Source: Mimachlamys varia (Eukaryota > Mollusca > Bivalvia > Pectinida > Pectinidae). Taken from it: a stretch of 64,000 nucleotides of DNA. Both the position numbers and the translations under genes were made by a program. The notes below the pieces were generated by a model. The model had not been told where the DNA came from and searched no databases. It saw only the letters and a list, made by a program, of their open reading frames with translations. Shown here in pieces: positions 27,405 through 37,190 of the stretch; position 1 is the stretch's first letter; the number at the start of each line of letters is the position of its first letter. Location: assembly GCA_947623455.1 (NCBI GenBank), contig OX392534.1, forward strand, positions 37,577,426 through 37,641,425, read 5' to 3'.

Positions 27405-28970
27405 GGATGGTGGGGGGAAGGGGTCCTCCTTGGGTAGGGTGTGGATGGTGTGGATGGTGGGGGGAAGGGGTCCTCCTTGGGTGGGGTGTGGATGGTGGGG
27501 GGAAGGGGTCCTCCTTGGGTGGGGTGTGGATGGTGGGGGAAGGGGTCCTCCTTGGGTGGGGTGTGGATGGTGGAGGGAAGGTGTCCTTCTTGGGTGGGGT
27601 GTAAATGGTGGGGGAAGGGGTCCTCCTTGGGTGGCCTGGGTGTGGATGGTGAGGGAGGGGTCCTCCTTGGGTGGGGGTGTGGATGGTGGGGGGAAGGGGT
27701 CCTCCTTGGGTGGGGTGTGGATGGTGGGAGAAGGGGTCCTCCTTGGGTGGGGTGTGGATGGTGGAGGGAAGGTGTCCTTCTTGGGTCGGGTGTAAATGGT
27801 GGGGGAAGGGGTCCTCCTTGGGTGGGGGTGTGGGGGTGTGGAAGGTTGGGGAAGGGGTCCTCCTTGGTCGGGGTGTGGATTGTGGGGGAAGGGGTCCTCC
27901 TTGGGTGGGGTGTAAATGGTGGGGGAAGGGGTCCTCCTTGGGTGGGGGTGTGGGGGTGTGGAAGGTTGGGGAAGGGGTCCTCCTTGGGTGGCCTGGGTGT
28001 GGATGGTGAGGGAGGGGTCCTCCTTGGGTGGGGGTGTGGATGGTGGGGGGAAGGGGTCCTCCTTGGGTGGGGTGTGGATGGTGGGAGAAGGGGTCCTCCT
28101 TGGGTGGGGTGTGGATGGTGGAGGGAAGGTGTCCTTCTTGGGTGGGGGTGTGGATTGTGGGGGAAGGGGTCCTCCTTGGGTGGGGGTGTGGATGGTGGGG
28201 GGAAAGGGGTCCTCCTTGGGTGGGGGTGTGGATGGTGGGGGAAGGGGTCCTCCTTGGGTGGGGGTGTGGATGGTGGGGGGGAAGGGGTCCTCCTTGGGTG
28301 GGATGTGGATTGTGGGGGAAGGGGTCCTCCTTGGGTGGGGGTGTGGATGGTGGGGGGGAAGGGGTCCTCCTTGGTTGGGGGTGTGGATTGTGGGGGAAGG
28401 GGTCCTCCTTGGATGGAGTGTGGATGGTGGGGGGAAGGGGTCCTCCATGGGTTGGGTGTGGATGGTGGGGGGAAGTGGTCCTCCTTGGGTGGGGTGTGGA
28501 TGGTGGGGGAAGGGGTCCTCCTTGGGTGGGGTGTGGATGGTGGGGGAAGGGGTCCTCCTTGGGTGGGGTGTGGATGGTGGGGGGGAAGGGGTCCTCCTTT
28601 GGTGGGGGTGTGGATTGGTGGGGAAGGGGTCCTCCTTGGGTGGGGATGTGGATTGTTGGGGAAGGGGTCCTCCTTGGGTTGGGTGTGGATGGTGGGGGGT
28701 AAGGGGTCCTCCTTGGTTGGGGTGTGGATTGTTGGGAAAGGGGTCCTCCTTGGGTGGGGTGTGGCTGGTGGGGGACGGAGTCCTCCTTGGGTGGGGTGTG
28801 GATGGTGGGGGGAAGGGGTCCTCCTTGGGTGGGGGTGTGGATTATGGGGGAAGGGGTACTCCTTGGGTGGGGGTATGGATTATGGGGGAAGGGGTCCTCC
28901 TTTGGTGAGGGTGTGGATTGTGGAGGAAGGGGTCCTCCTTTGGTGGGGGTGTGGATGGGGGGGAGGGGTG
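27405..28970. repeat. Purine-rich ~36-bp minisatellite
   Basis: About 43 units of GGGGAAGGGGTCCTCCTTGG followed by GTGGGGTGTGGATGGTG, with lengths of 35 to 39 bases. Because stop codons are absent from the motif, long frames are open on both strands: Gly/Val/Trp-rich on +, and a 577-residue Pro/Thr/His-rich frame on -. The array is an expansion inside one unit of the surrounding ~150-bp repeat, whose CAGCCCTACCATTTGT flank resumes at about 28975. Sub-blocks of several units are duplicated (for example about 27655-27830 and 28000-28140). Confidence 0.93.
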
Positions 28971-31300
28971 GCCTCAGCCCTACCATTTGTACAATTATTA
29001 TCACCACCACGTACCTATGTACCGGTATGCTTACAATTTGATATTGCTGATATATGACATATCTATCTCTTGTATAGCTTAACGACACAGATTTGCCCCA
29101 CCCCTCAGCATCCTGGGGGGTTGGGGTGGGGGGGGGGGGGGGGCGTTCAGCCCTACCATTTGACCAATAATGTTTACGACCACCTAGGTATGCTTACAAT
29201 TTGATAATGCTGATATCTATCTCTTGTACAGCTTAATGACACAGATTTGCCCCACCCCTCAGTCTCCTAGAGTGGGGGAGGGGGAAGGGGGAAGCGGGCG
29301 ATGGGGGTCTCAGTCTTATGATTTGACCAATTATATTTGTGACCACCTAGGTATGCTTACATTTTGATATTGCAGATATTAATCTCTTGTATAGATTAAT
29401 GACACAGATTTTCCCCGACCCTCAGCATCCTAGGATTGGATGGGGGGGGGGGGGGTTAATTTGCTGATATATACCTCTTGTATAGCATAATTACACAGTT
29501 ATGCCCCATCCTTCAGCCTCTTGGGTTGGGGGAGGGGGGTATGGGGGGTGAGCCCTTTCATTTGTACAATCATAATCCCCACCACCTTGATATGCTAACA
29601 GTTTTATAATGGTGATATCTATCTCCTGTATAGCTTAATTACAGATTTACTCCACACATCAGCCTCCTAGAGTGGGGGTGGGGGAAGGGGGGATGGGGGG
29701 CTCAGCCCTACCATTTGACAAATTATATTTGCGACCACCTAGGTATGCTTACAAATTGATATTGCTGATATGTATCTATCTCTTGTATAGCTTAATGACA
29801 CAGATTTGCCCCGCCCCTCAGTCTCCTGGAGTGGGGGTGGGGGAAGGGGGCGATGGGGGGCTCAGCCCTACCATTTGACCAATAATATTTGCAACCAGCT
29901 ACATATGCTTACAATTTGATATTGCTGATATCTATCTATCTCTTGTATTGCTTAATTACACAGATATGCCCTACCCCTGGGCCTCCTGGAGTGGGTGGGG
30001 GGGGGGGAGGGGGGGGGGCTCGCTCCTACCACCTGGGTATGCTTACAATTTGATGTTGCAGATATTCATCTCTTGTATAGCTTAATGACACAGATTTCCT
30101 GGCCCCTCAGCATCCTAGGATGGGAGGGGGAGGGTAATTTGCTGATATCTATACCTCTGGTATAGCTTAATTACACAGATATGGCCCACTCCTCAGCCTC
30201 CTGGGTTGGGGGAGGGGATATGGAAGGACGAGCCCTTCCATTTGTACAATCATAATCCCCACCATATTGGTATGCTTACAATTTTATATTGCTGATATCT
30301 ATATCTTGTATAGCTTAATAACACAGATTTGTCCCGCCCCTCAGCAACCTACACCCCACCCCTCAACCTCCTGGAGTGTGGGGAGGGAGGTAGCTCAGCC
30401 CTACAATTTGGATAGTCATAATAAGCCACCTACCTAGGTATGTTTACAATATGTATACTTTAATGACAGATTTACGCCACCACTCAGGGGGGGGGGGGGA
30501 GGCAGCCCTTCCATTTGTACAATTATATTTGCCACCAACTAGGTATGCTTACAATTTGATATTACTGATATATGACATATCTATCTCTTGTATAGCTTAA
30601 ACACACAGATTTTCCCTGTCCTTGAGCTTACTGGAGTTGGTTAGGATCAGTCCTACCATTTGTACAATTATAATCCCCACCACTTAGGAATGCTTACAAC
30701 TTGGTATTGCTAATATCTATTTCTTGTATAGCTTAATGACACAGATTTGCCCCACCCCTCAGCATCCTGGGTGGGGGCTTTCAGCCCGACCATTTGACCA
30801 ATAATATTTGCGAGTACCTAGGTGTGCTTACAATTTGATATTGCTGATATCTATCACTTGTATAGCTTAATGACACAGATTCTCCCCACCCCTCAGCATC
30901 CTGGGGGGTGGGGGTGAGGGGTGAGGGTGGGGCGTTCAACCCTGCCATTTGTACAATTATAATCCCCACCACTTACATGTAGGAATGCTTACAACTTTGT
31001 ATTGCTAATATCTATTTCTTGTATAGCTTAATGACACAGATTTGCCCCACTCATCAGCCGCCTCCTGGAGTAGGGGGGGGGGGGAGGGTCCGCCCTACCA
31101 TCATTTGTACAAGTATAATCCCCACCACTTAGGAATGCTTACAACTTGGTATTGCTAATATCTATTTCTTGTATAGCTTAACTATACAGATTTACACTCA
31201 GCCTCCTGGAGTGTGTGTGTGTATTTGGGGGGTGGGGGGGGGCGGGCGGGGCTCAGCCCAACCATTTTTACAATTATAATCCCCACCATCTAAGTTTCCT

Positions 31301-33320
31301 ACTAGTGAAATATGTTTGGTATAAATTGGTTTATTCAAGAGAACAAGTATATAAAACAAATACTGTTGAATAACTGTTTTTGCACCCCAGGTATTTAATC
31401 AAATTGCCCCCCTTTTATCCCCTTAATTCAGCCCCTGGAGGGTCAGTCCTACTATTTGTTCAATTTTGATTGGTTTACATCCAATGTTTGGCTCCAGAAC
31501 TAATGATAAGAGCTCCAGATCCCTGCAGGGAGTCCATGAACCTACAGGGTACTTCTTTGGGAATTAGCTACCAGTATAAAATGGTTGCTATTCATTGCTT
31601 GGTCCCCACCTCCCCACCCCCCAGCCCTCTGGGGGGCAGCCCCTCCATTTTTAAAATTTTCTAACCAAACCTGATTGATCAAGAGTCAAGAATTGTCCTC
31701 ATCAGCCCCCTTAGGGCTTGACCCTACCATTTGTACAATTTTGATACCCAGCATACCTAAGGATGATTCCAGCCAAATATTATGATGAATTTTAAATCAA
31801 CATGCAATTATTGAGCGCAAGTCGCGATCGTTGAAAAAAATTGTTGTCGTATGGAGAAATTGTTGACGGATGGACGCTGCGGTTTGATAATACAAGAGGC
31901 CCAGAGGGCCTGTATCGCTCACCTGGATAAATTGGTATCTAGGTATCATGGTAAAATATTCATTTTTGGCCCTTCCCCTCAGCCCCCTGGGGGATCAGTC
32001 CCACCATTAATACAATTTTGAATCCTTAGCACTTAAGGATGCTTCCTGCCAAATAAGGCTGATTTCCAATCGGTTGTTATGGAGAAGAAGTTACTTAAAC
32101 CATGATATAGCTAAATAACCCTTTTTGGCCCCGCTCCTAAGCCCCCTAGGGGGTCAGTCCCACCATGAGTACAATTTTGAATCCTGGCCACCTAAGGATG
32201 CTTCCTGCCAAAAGGTTGATTTCAAATCATTGATTATGGTGAAGAAGTTGCTAATACAATATAGTTCAATAATTCTTTTGGCCCTGCCCCTCAGCCCCCT
32301 TGGGGGTCAGTCCCACAATTAGTACATTTTGAATCCTGAGCACCTAGGGATACTTCCTGCCAAATAAAGCTGATTTCCAATCAGTGGTTATGGAGAAGAA
32401 GTCACTTAAACCATTATAGCTATATTACCTTTTTTGGCCCCACCCCTCAGCCCCCCAGAGGGCCTGTATCTCTCACCTGGATACAATGGAATATAGGTAA
32501 TCACGGTAAAAAAAATTTGGCCCCGCCCCTCAGGCCCCTTTGGGGGTCAGTCCCACCATGAGTACAATTTTGAATCCTGAGCACCTAAGGATGCTTCCTG
32601 CCAAATAAAGCTGATTTCCAATCAGTGGTTATGGAGAAGAAGTCGCTTTAACCAATATAGCTAAATAACCCTTTTTGGCCCCACCCCTCAGCCCCCCAGA
32701 GGGACTGTATCTCTCACCTGGATACAATGGAATATAGGTAATCACGGTAAAAAAAACATTTTGGCCCTGCCCCTCAGCCCCCTTGGGGCTCAGTCCCACC
32801 ATGAGTACAATTTTGAATCCTGAGCACCTAAGGATGCTTCCTGACAAAAGGTTGATTTCCAATCATTGGTTATGGTGAAGAAGTTGCTAATAAAATATAG
32901 TTCAATAATTTTGAATCCTGAGCACCTAGGGATACTTCCTGCCAAATAAAGCTGATTTCCAATCAGTGGATATGGAGAAGAAGTCGCTTAAACCAATCTA
33001 GCTAAATGACCCTTTTTGGCCCCACCCCTCAGCCCCCCAGAGGGCCTGTATCTCTCACCTGGATACAATGGTATAAAGGTAATCACGGTAAAAAAAATGT
33101 TTGGCCCCGCCCCTCAGTCCCCTGGGGGGTCAGTCCCATCATTATGACAATTTTGAATCCTGAGCACCTAAGGATGCTTCCTGCCAAATTAGTTTGATTT
33201 CCTTTCAGTGGTTATGGAGAAGAAGTCATTTAAACAATTGTTGACGGACGACGGACGCCACGGTATGGCATAAGCTCACCTCGGTCCTTCTGACCAGGTG
33301 AGCTAATAAATATAAGCTCA
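31301..33320. repeat. Dispersed repeat family with terminal hairpin
   Basis: Several copies of a ~300-bp module occur: TTTGGCCCCACCCCTCAGCC, CAGTCCCACCATGAGTACAA, GAATCCTGAGCACCTAAGGA, then CAATCAGTGGTTATGGAGAA. A left end AGAGGCCCAGAGGGCC leading into GCTCACCTGG lies near 31892-31925. The right end near 33270-33305 has GACGGACGACGGACGCC and then a hairpin with arms AGCTCACCT and AGGTGAGCT, followed by TAA. A second end-like copy is at 33320-33355. The hairpin near a CTAA end is reminiscent of Helitron-type termini, but no 5' TC end or enzyme was seen. Confidence 0.7.
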
Positions 33321-33355
33321 CTTGCATTGGCCTTTCAGACCATAGCCAGGTGAGC

Positions 33356-34107
33356 TTAAAGTCAAGCATTCACGAAAACACACTTAATATTCACCAGAGG
33401 TTTACGTATAAACGTACCCCCATTCCATATACACTTATACAAATCGTACATACTCTCTTTAAATACCAACTGTACGTGCGTATGAAATGAACATATATAA
33501 TTTGCTATAAACCTGCAGAGTTGATTTCATATATCGTTAACCACATGCTACGAGTTAATGTAAAGGTTAACAAATGGTCACAAAAGCTTATCATAGCACA
33601 TAGAATATGGAAGATAAAGAAAGAGACGGAAATAGCTACATTGTTTTACCTTGTCCGGCCGGTCAGACAGCTTTCTCGTAATGGTGGGTGATCCAGACTC
33701 GCGCCGAAACGTGAACCATGGCAATGAGGAATAAATTTCATTGGCGGACATGATCACGTGCCTAGGCTATATTCGTGCGCGTGATTTGTACTCACTACGT
33801 ATATGAGAGAAACAATTAAATAATTAAAATTCATATCAAATTTCTATATTTTTATATTAATGCACAAGAATATCTAAAGAAACTGTATTCCGATGCAATT
33901 CTCATTTCATGTGGCTGAGTTGCAACGGACATTATTACACCTTGACATGGGAACTCTTTCGTGTCCCACAGGTGTACGTATAGACATTGGGCTCCGGCCA
34001 AATCGCACGTGCTCGCGTCGTGTACTGGATGAGTAAAGGAACTTATAAGATGAATATCAACAGAGAACATTATGAAAATATTTACCAGTAGAAAAATATC
34101 TGAAACA
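33356..34107. other. Unassigned spacer
   Basis: No repeat family, exon or RNA gene was recognised. A short GC-richer patch near 33655-33775 contains GATCACGTG and several CpGs, which might mark a promoter or CpG-rich relic, but nothing transcribed next to it is visible. Confidence 0.4.
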
Positions 34108-34111
34108 TTAA

Positions 34112-34500
34112 AGGCCAAATATACGTAACTTCAGGGAAATTTTCGGGATTCTGAAAAATTCTGAAAAAAAAATCCAGTTAACCATGCAAAAATAAGTCTT
34201 AAACGAAGTAAACCTGAGCGGTAACTAACAAGACATTCTTGACAGAAAAATCCAAAGAATGAAAAATAATTCAGGTGTAGTTCACTTCAACAACAAGCTG
34301 AAGTTAGAAGACATAAATATGCTGTATAAAGTTCTTATATATTTATGTGCCCAGCACCTGCTGCTGTACCGGTTACCACGTAAGAATCCATCATGAATAT
34401 TGCTGATATCAATTAAATCTTAACTAAATCTATGATTATAAAAAGTTATTAGGCTTGATTTTTGCTTCAAGTTTTGCCGAAAGTTACGTATATTGGGTCT
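34112..34500. mobile_element. TTAA-flanked MITE, 389 bp
   Basis: The terminal inverted repeats are AGGCCAAATATACGTAACTT on the left (34112-34131) and its imperfect complement AAGTTACGTATATTGGGTCT on the right (34481-34500). Each end abuts TTAA (34108-34111 and 34501-34504), the target duplication of piggyBac-type transposons. No transposase is encoded, so the element is non-autonomous. Family assignment rests on the TTAA duplication only. Confidence 0.65.
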
Positions 34501-34504
34501 TTAA

Positions 34505-35085
34505 TTACATGATAAATTATCACAAATTGTCATTGAATGCACAACTGAGAGACGAGTGTCTAGATGCTGTGAACGGTAACATATAACCAAAAAAAATGTG
34601 TCAGTGTGACCCAAATGCCATCACTATAAAAAATGCATTTTCTGTGGTTTTATTTAAAATTGACAAGGCACTCAAATGTCGGTTATGACTTTTTCCTTTT
34701 TTTTGTGTGTGAAAATCATGCAACCCTTGCCAAACCAGAACTTGGCCTGCATTGTATCATCATACAACTTCGTACCAAATCACAGTCTATATCTTTATAT
34801 TACATAAAATCTGTTTTATGTTTCATTTCTTAAAAATGTCCTTACCGTGAAAGTCCTTGTTAATTCAAATTGGTGATCTATCAATGTGTAACTGTTGATT
34901 TTGTTACAAAATATTCGCAGTAAATTTCTCAAAGTGACGTCAATTCGCTTCACTTTCCTCATGTCCCTTGCAAACTTTTAAAATCGCCATATAGGCTACC
35001 ATATAAGAGAAAAGGCTTAGTAAAAAGTTATGTTAACCAAATGTTTTATCTACTTTTATCTTATACAAAGTGGTACCAACGCACT
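34505..35085. other. Unassigned AT-rich spacer
   Basis: I see no exon, RNA or recognisable repeat here. Short frames look random. Confidence 0.4.
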
Positions 35086-35222
35086 GAAATTGACAATTCG
35101 TGCGCACCGATTACTAAAACCTGCGAACAGATTGACAACTCGTGCGCACAGATTACTAAAACGTGCATACAGGTTGACTATTCGTGCGCACAGATTACTA
35201 AAATGTGCGCACAGATTGATAA
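35086..35222. repeat. 42-bp tandem repeat, ~3 copies
   Basis: Three units run ATTGACAATTCGTGCGCACC then GATTACTAAAACCTGCG. The 42-bp period is a multiple of three, which leaves frames open on both strands. No flanking coding context supports translation. Confidence 0.8.
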
Positions 35223-35824
35223 ATATATTACCCTGTCCCTTCGCGGGAAGGTTGCTGTTTGATATAAATATAATGGACAAGAACTACGGAGACTTGAGGA
35301 TTTGTTACAGATATTTATGGATGTAAACTAAGGGGTTTAGAGTAATTTTATACTGTTTGTGTTTGTGGGCGAAGACAAAAAAATGCCCCCCCCCCCCCTC
35401 CTCCTAAATGGTCATACCTGTATGTACTTGAGCATCAACAGTTTACTCCATGGAGATGGAGATGTGCAGAAGATTATAAAGAGGCGCACCGTCGAAGAGA
35501 CCGACATTTTATTTGGACTAAAAAAAGTAGATTTTTACGTCATTTTTTTTATTAAAATATAAAATGTTTTATTATTTCTTCTGTTTATTAAAATATACAT
35601 TATGTGTACATAAAGTTTTGTCTACTGCCATGCAGTACTTCGTAGCTGCAACAAATTGCTTAAAGCAGTTACTAAAAATAAGGAGCCAGATTTAAATTGT
35701 AGCAATCACATGATACAAGAAGTGATGGGCCGGGGCTAAACGTCCGCATGAAGAGCAAAACCTTTTGTTTTTATAGACCTTTACCCGAGATTTGTACAAA
35801 TGTTTTGTCCTTTCACGACTGGAT
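35223..35824. other. Unassigned spacer
   Basis: Apart from a poly-C run near 35385-35398 I see no structured feature or gene. Confidence 0.4.
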
Positions 35825-36272
35825 CACAGGGACCTGACAATTTGTTACAGCTAGTTTTGGACCTAAACTATGGTGTTTAGAGTAATTTTACACTTTTGGG
35901 AGGTTTAGATTAATTTTCGATAAAAATGCCCCCTCAATGGTCTTAGCCTTTATGACCAGTAATTGAGGGGGCATTTTTATCGAAAACTGATCTGAACACC
36001 CCCCAGTGTGAAATTGTTTGTTCTAAACACCCTGGTTTAGGTACAAAACTATCTGTAACAAATTCTCAGGCCCCGGTTTCATCAACGTTCCTTAACTTAA
36101 GGAAATTCCTTAACTTAAAAATCTCCATAGGAAACCATTACAGAATTTAAGGGGGAAATCCTTAGCTAAGGAACTTTCCTTAAATTCTGTAATGCTTTCC
36201 TATGGAGATTTTTAAGTTAAGGAATTTCCTTAAGTTAAGGAACGTTGATGAAACCGGGGCCAGTTCCCTGTG
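35825..36272. mobile_element. Foldback element copy 1, interrupted by a MITE
   Basis: Left arm CACAGGGACCTGACAATTTG, then TTTTGGACCTAAACTATGGT and TCGATAAAAATGCCCCCTCA, is mirrored on the right by AATTGAGGGGGCATTTTTAT, TTTAGGTACAAAACTATCTG and CAAATTCTCAG...TTCCCTGTG. The arms can fold into a long hairpin with a loop near 35940-35960. The last dozen bases (36264-36272) are separated from the rest by the MITE at 36070-36260. Related copies lie at 40674-40904 and about 42238-42360. Confidence 0.75.
36070..36260. mobile_element. Hairpin MITE, copy 1 (nested)
   Basis: An almost perfect inverted repeat with arms of about 80 bp, starting GCCCCGGTTTCATCAACG and ending with its complement. Internal motif CCTTAACTTAAGG is repeated. 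The element is flanked by CAG on both sides (36067-36069, 36261-36263). The foldback copy at 40674-40904 shows the matching empty site with a single CAG, which supports a 3-bp target duplication as in PIF/Harbinger-type MITEs. Confidence 0.8.
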
Positions 36273-36371
36273 AATTTACACGAGCAGTATGATTTCCTTA
36301 TAAAACATATTATTAAATTGATACAAAAAGTATCATGTCCAGCTACAATTTAACATTGAACATGCTGACCT

Positions 36372-36555
36372 GGCCCTGGTTTCATCAACGTTCCTTAACT
36401 TAAGGAAACTCCTTAACTTAAAAATCTCCATATGAATGCATTACAGAATTTAAGGAGAAGATCCTTAGTTAAGGAACTTTCCTTAAATTCTGTAATGCTT
36501 CCCTATGGAGAATTTTAAGTCAAGGAAGTTAAGGAACGTTGATGAAACCGAGGCC
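36372..36555. mobile_element. Hairpin MITE, copy 2
   Basis: Same family as the element at 36070-36260, beginning GGCCCTGGTTTCATCAACG and ending CGTTGATGAAACCGAGGCC. The right arm has lost a few bases in the AAGTTAAGG region. The two copies lie about 110 bp apart in the same orientation. Confidence 0.8.
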
Positions 36556-37190
36556 AGTACTGAAGATCCAATCTCGCATTACCAGCAACACAATACAATG
36601 TATTATTTTTTTTAGATATTACTTCAAACTTTTAGATAATCATAAAGATTGTTCATGGAAATTAACACCTTTGATAATAATAAAAAATACAATAATGACG
36701 CATATGCAAAACATGGACTCCTGTTCATATAATTCTAGATATCGATTTATAAAGAGGCATTTGTTTTGCATGCGTACATTATAAGCTTCAACTTAAACCA
36801 TTACAAAAAAGGTGTTTGTGTGGTCACGCCATTATGCATGATCCATGGTGTGCGTGATAAAAGTAATAATGTATGAAAATAGAATACAAATTTAGTCCTC
36901 GTGAAGCGGGAAAATTTAACTTCAGAATAAGATCGGTCGAAGTCTGGATCCGTTTTCTTTAAACTGATATTACTTATGGAAGACATGTCAAAAGATCAAA
37001 GGTAAATATTGCAAATGGATCTTGATTTTGTAACCAACCAAATGATAGTTTTAAATCAACTATAGCCTAGCCGCAAAAAAAAAAAAAAGAGTTTTTGGCC
37101 TGTGCACAAAATCCATGCTTGAGCATGAGAACAGTTTCATGAATACGCGCCGCGCATTACATGAAAATGTTACATATAGCCATTAATCAA
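36556..37190. other. Unassigned spacer
   Basis: AT-rich with a 14-base poly-A near 37075. No exon or RNA recognised. The part next to 37190 may be decayed upstream sequence of the Penelope-like element. Confidence 0.4.

Larger units (their letters stand above)
26561..31300. repeat. ~150-bp G-rich tandem repeat array
   Basis: The unit runs TATGCTTACAATTTGATATT, then GCTGATATCTATCTCTTGTA, then TAGCTTAATGACACAGATTT, then a GCCCCACCCCTCAGCCTCCT block, a poly-G tract, and GGCTCAGCCCTACCATTTGT. About 17 units are recognisable on both sides of the 27405-28970 minisatellite. The poly-G tracts vary in length; the longest lie near 26763-26815 and 27241-27266. Runs of four or more G-blocks give strong G-quadruplex potential. 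No gene is supported. Confidence 0.85.

Noticed and set aside
27355..29088. A 577-residue minus-strand frame as a proline-rich protein gene
   Set aside because: It is made only of minisatellite units, the opposite strand is equally open, and there is no start context, splice evidence or non-repeat domain.
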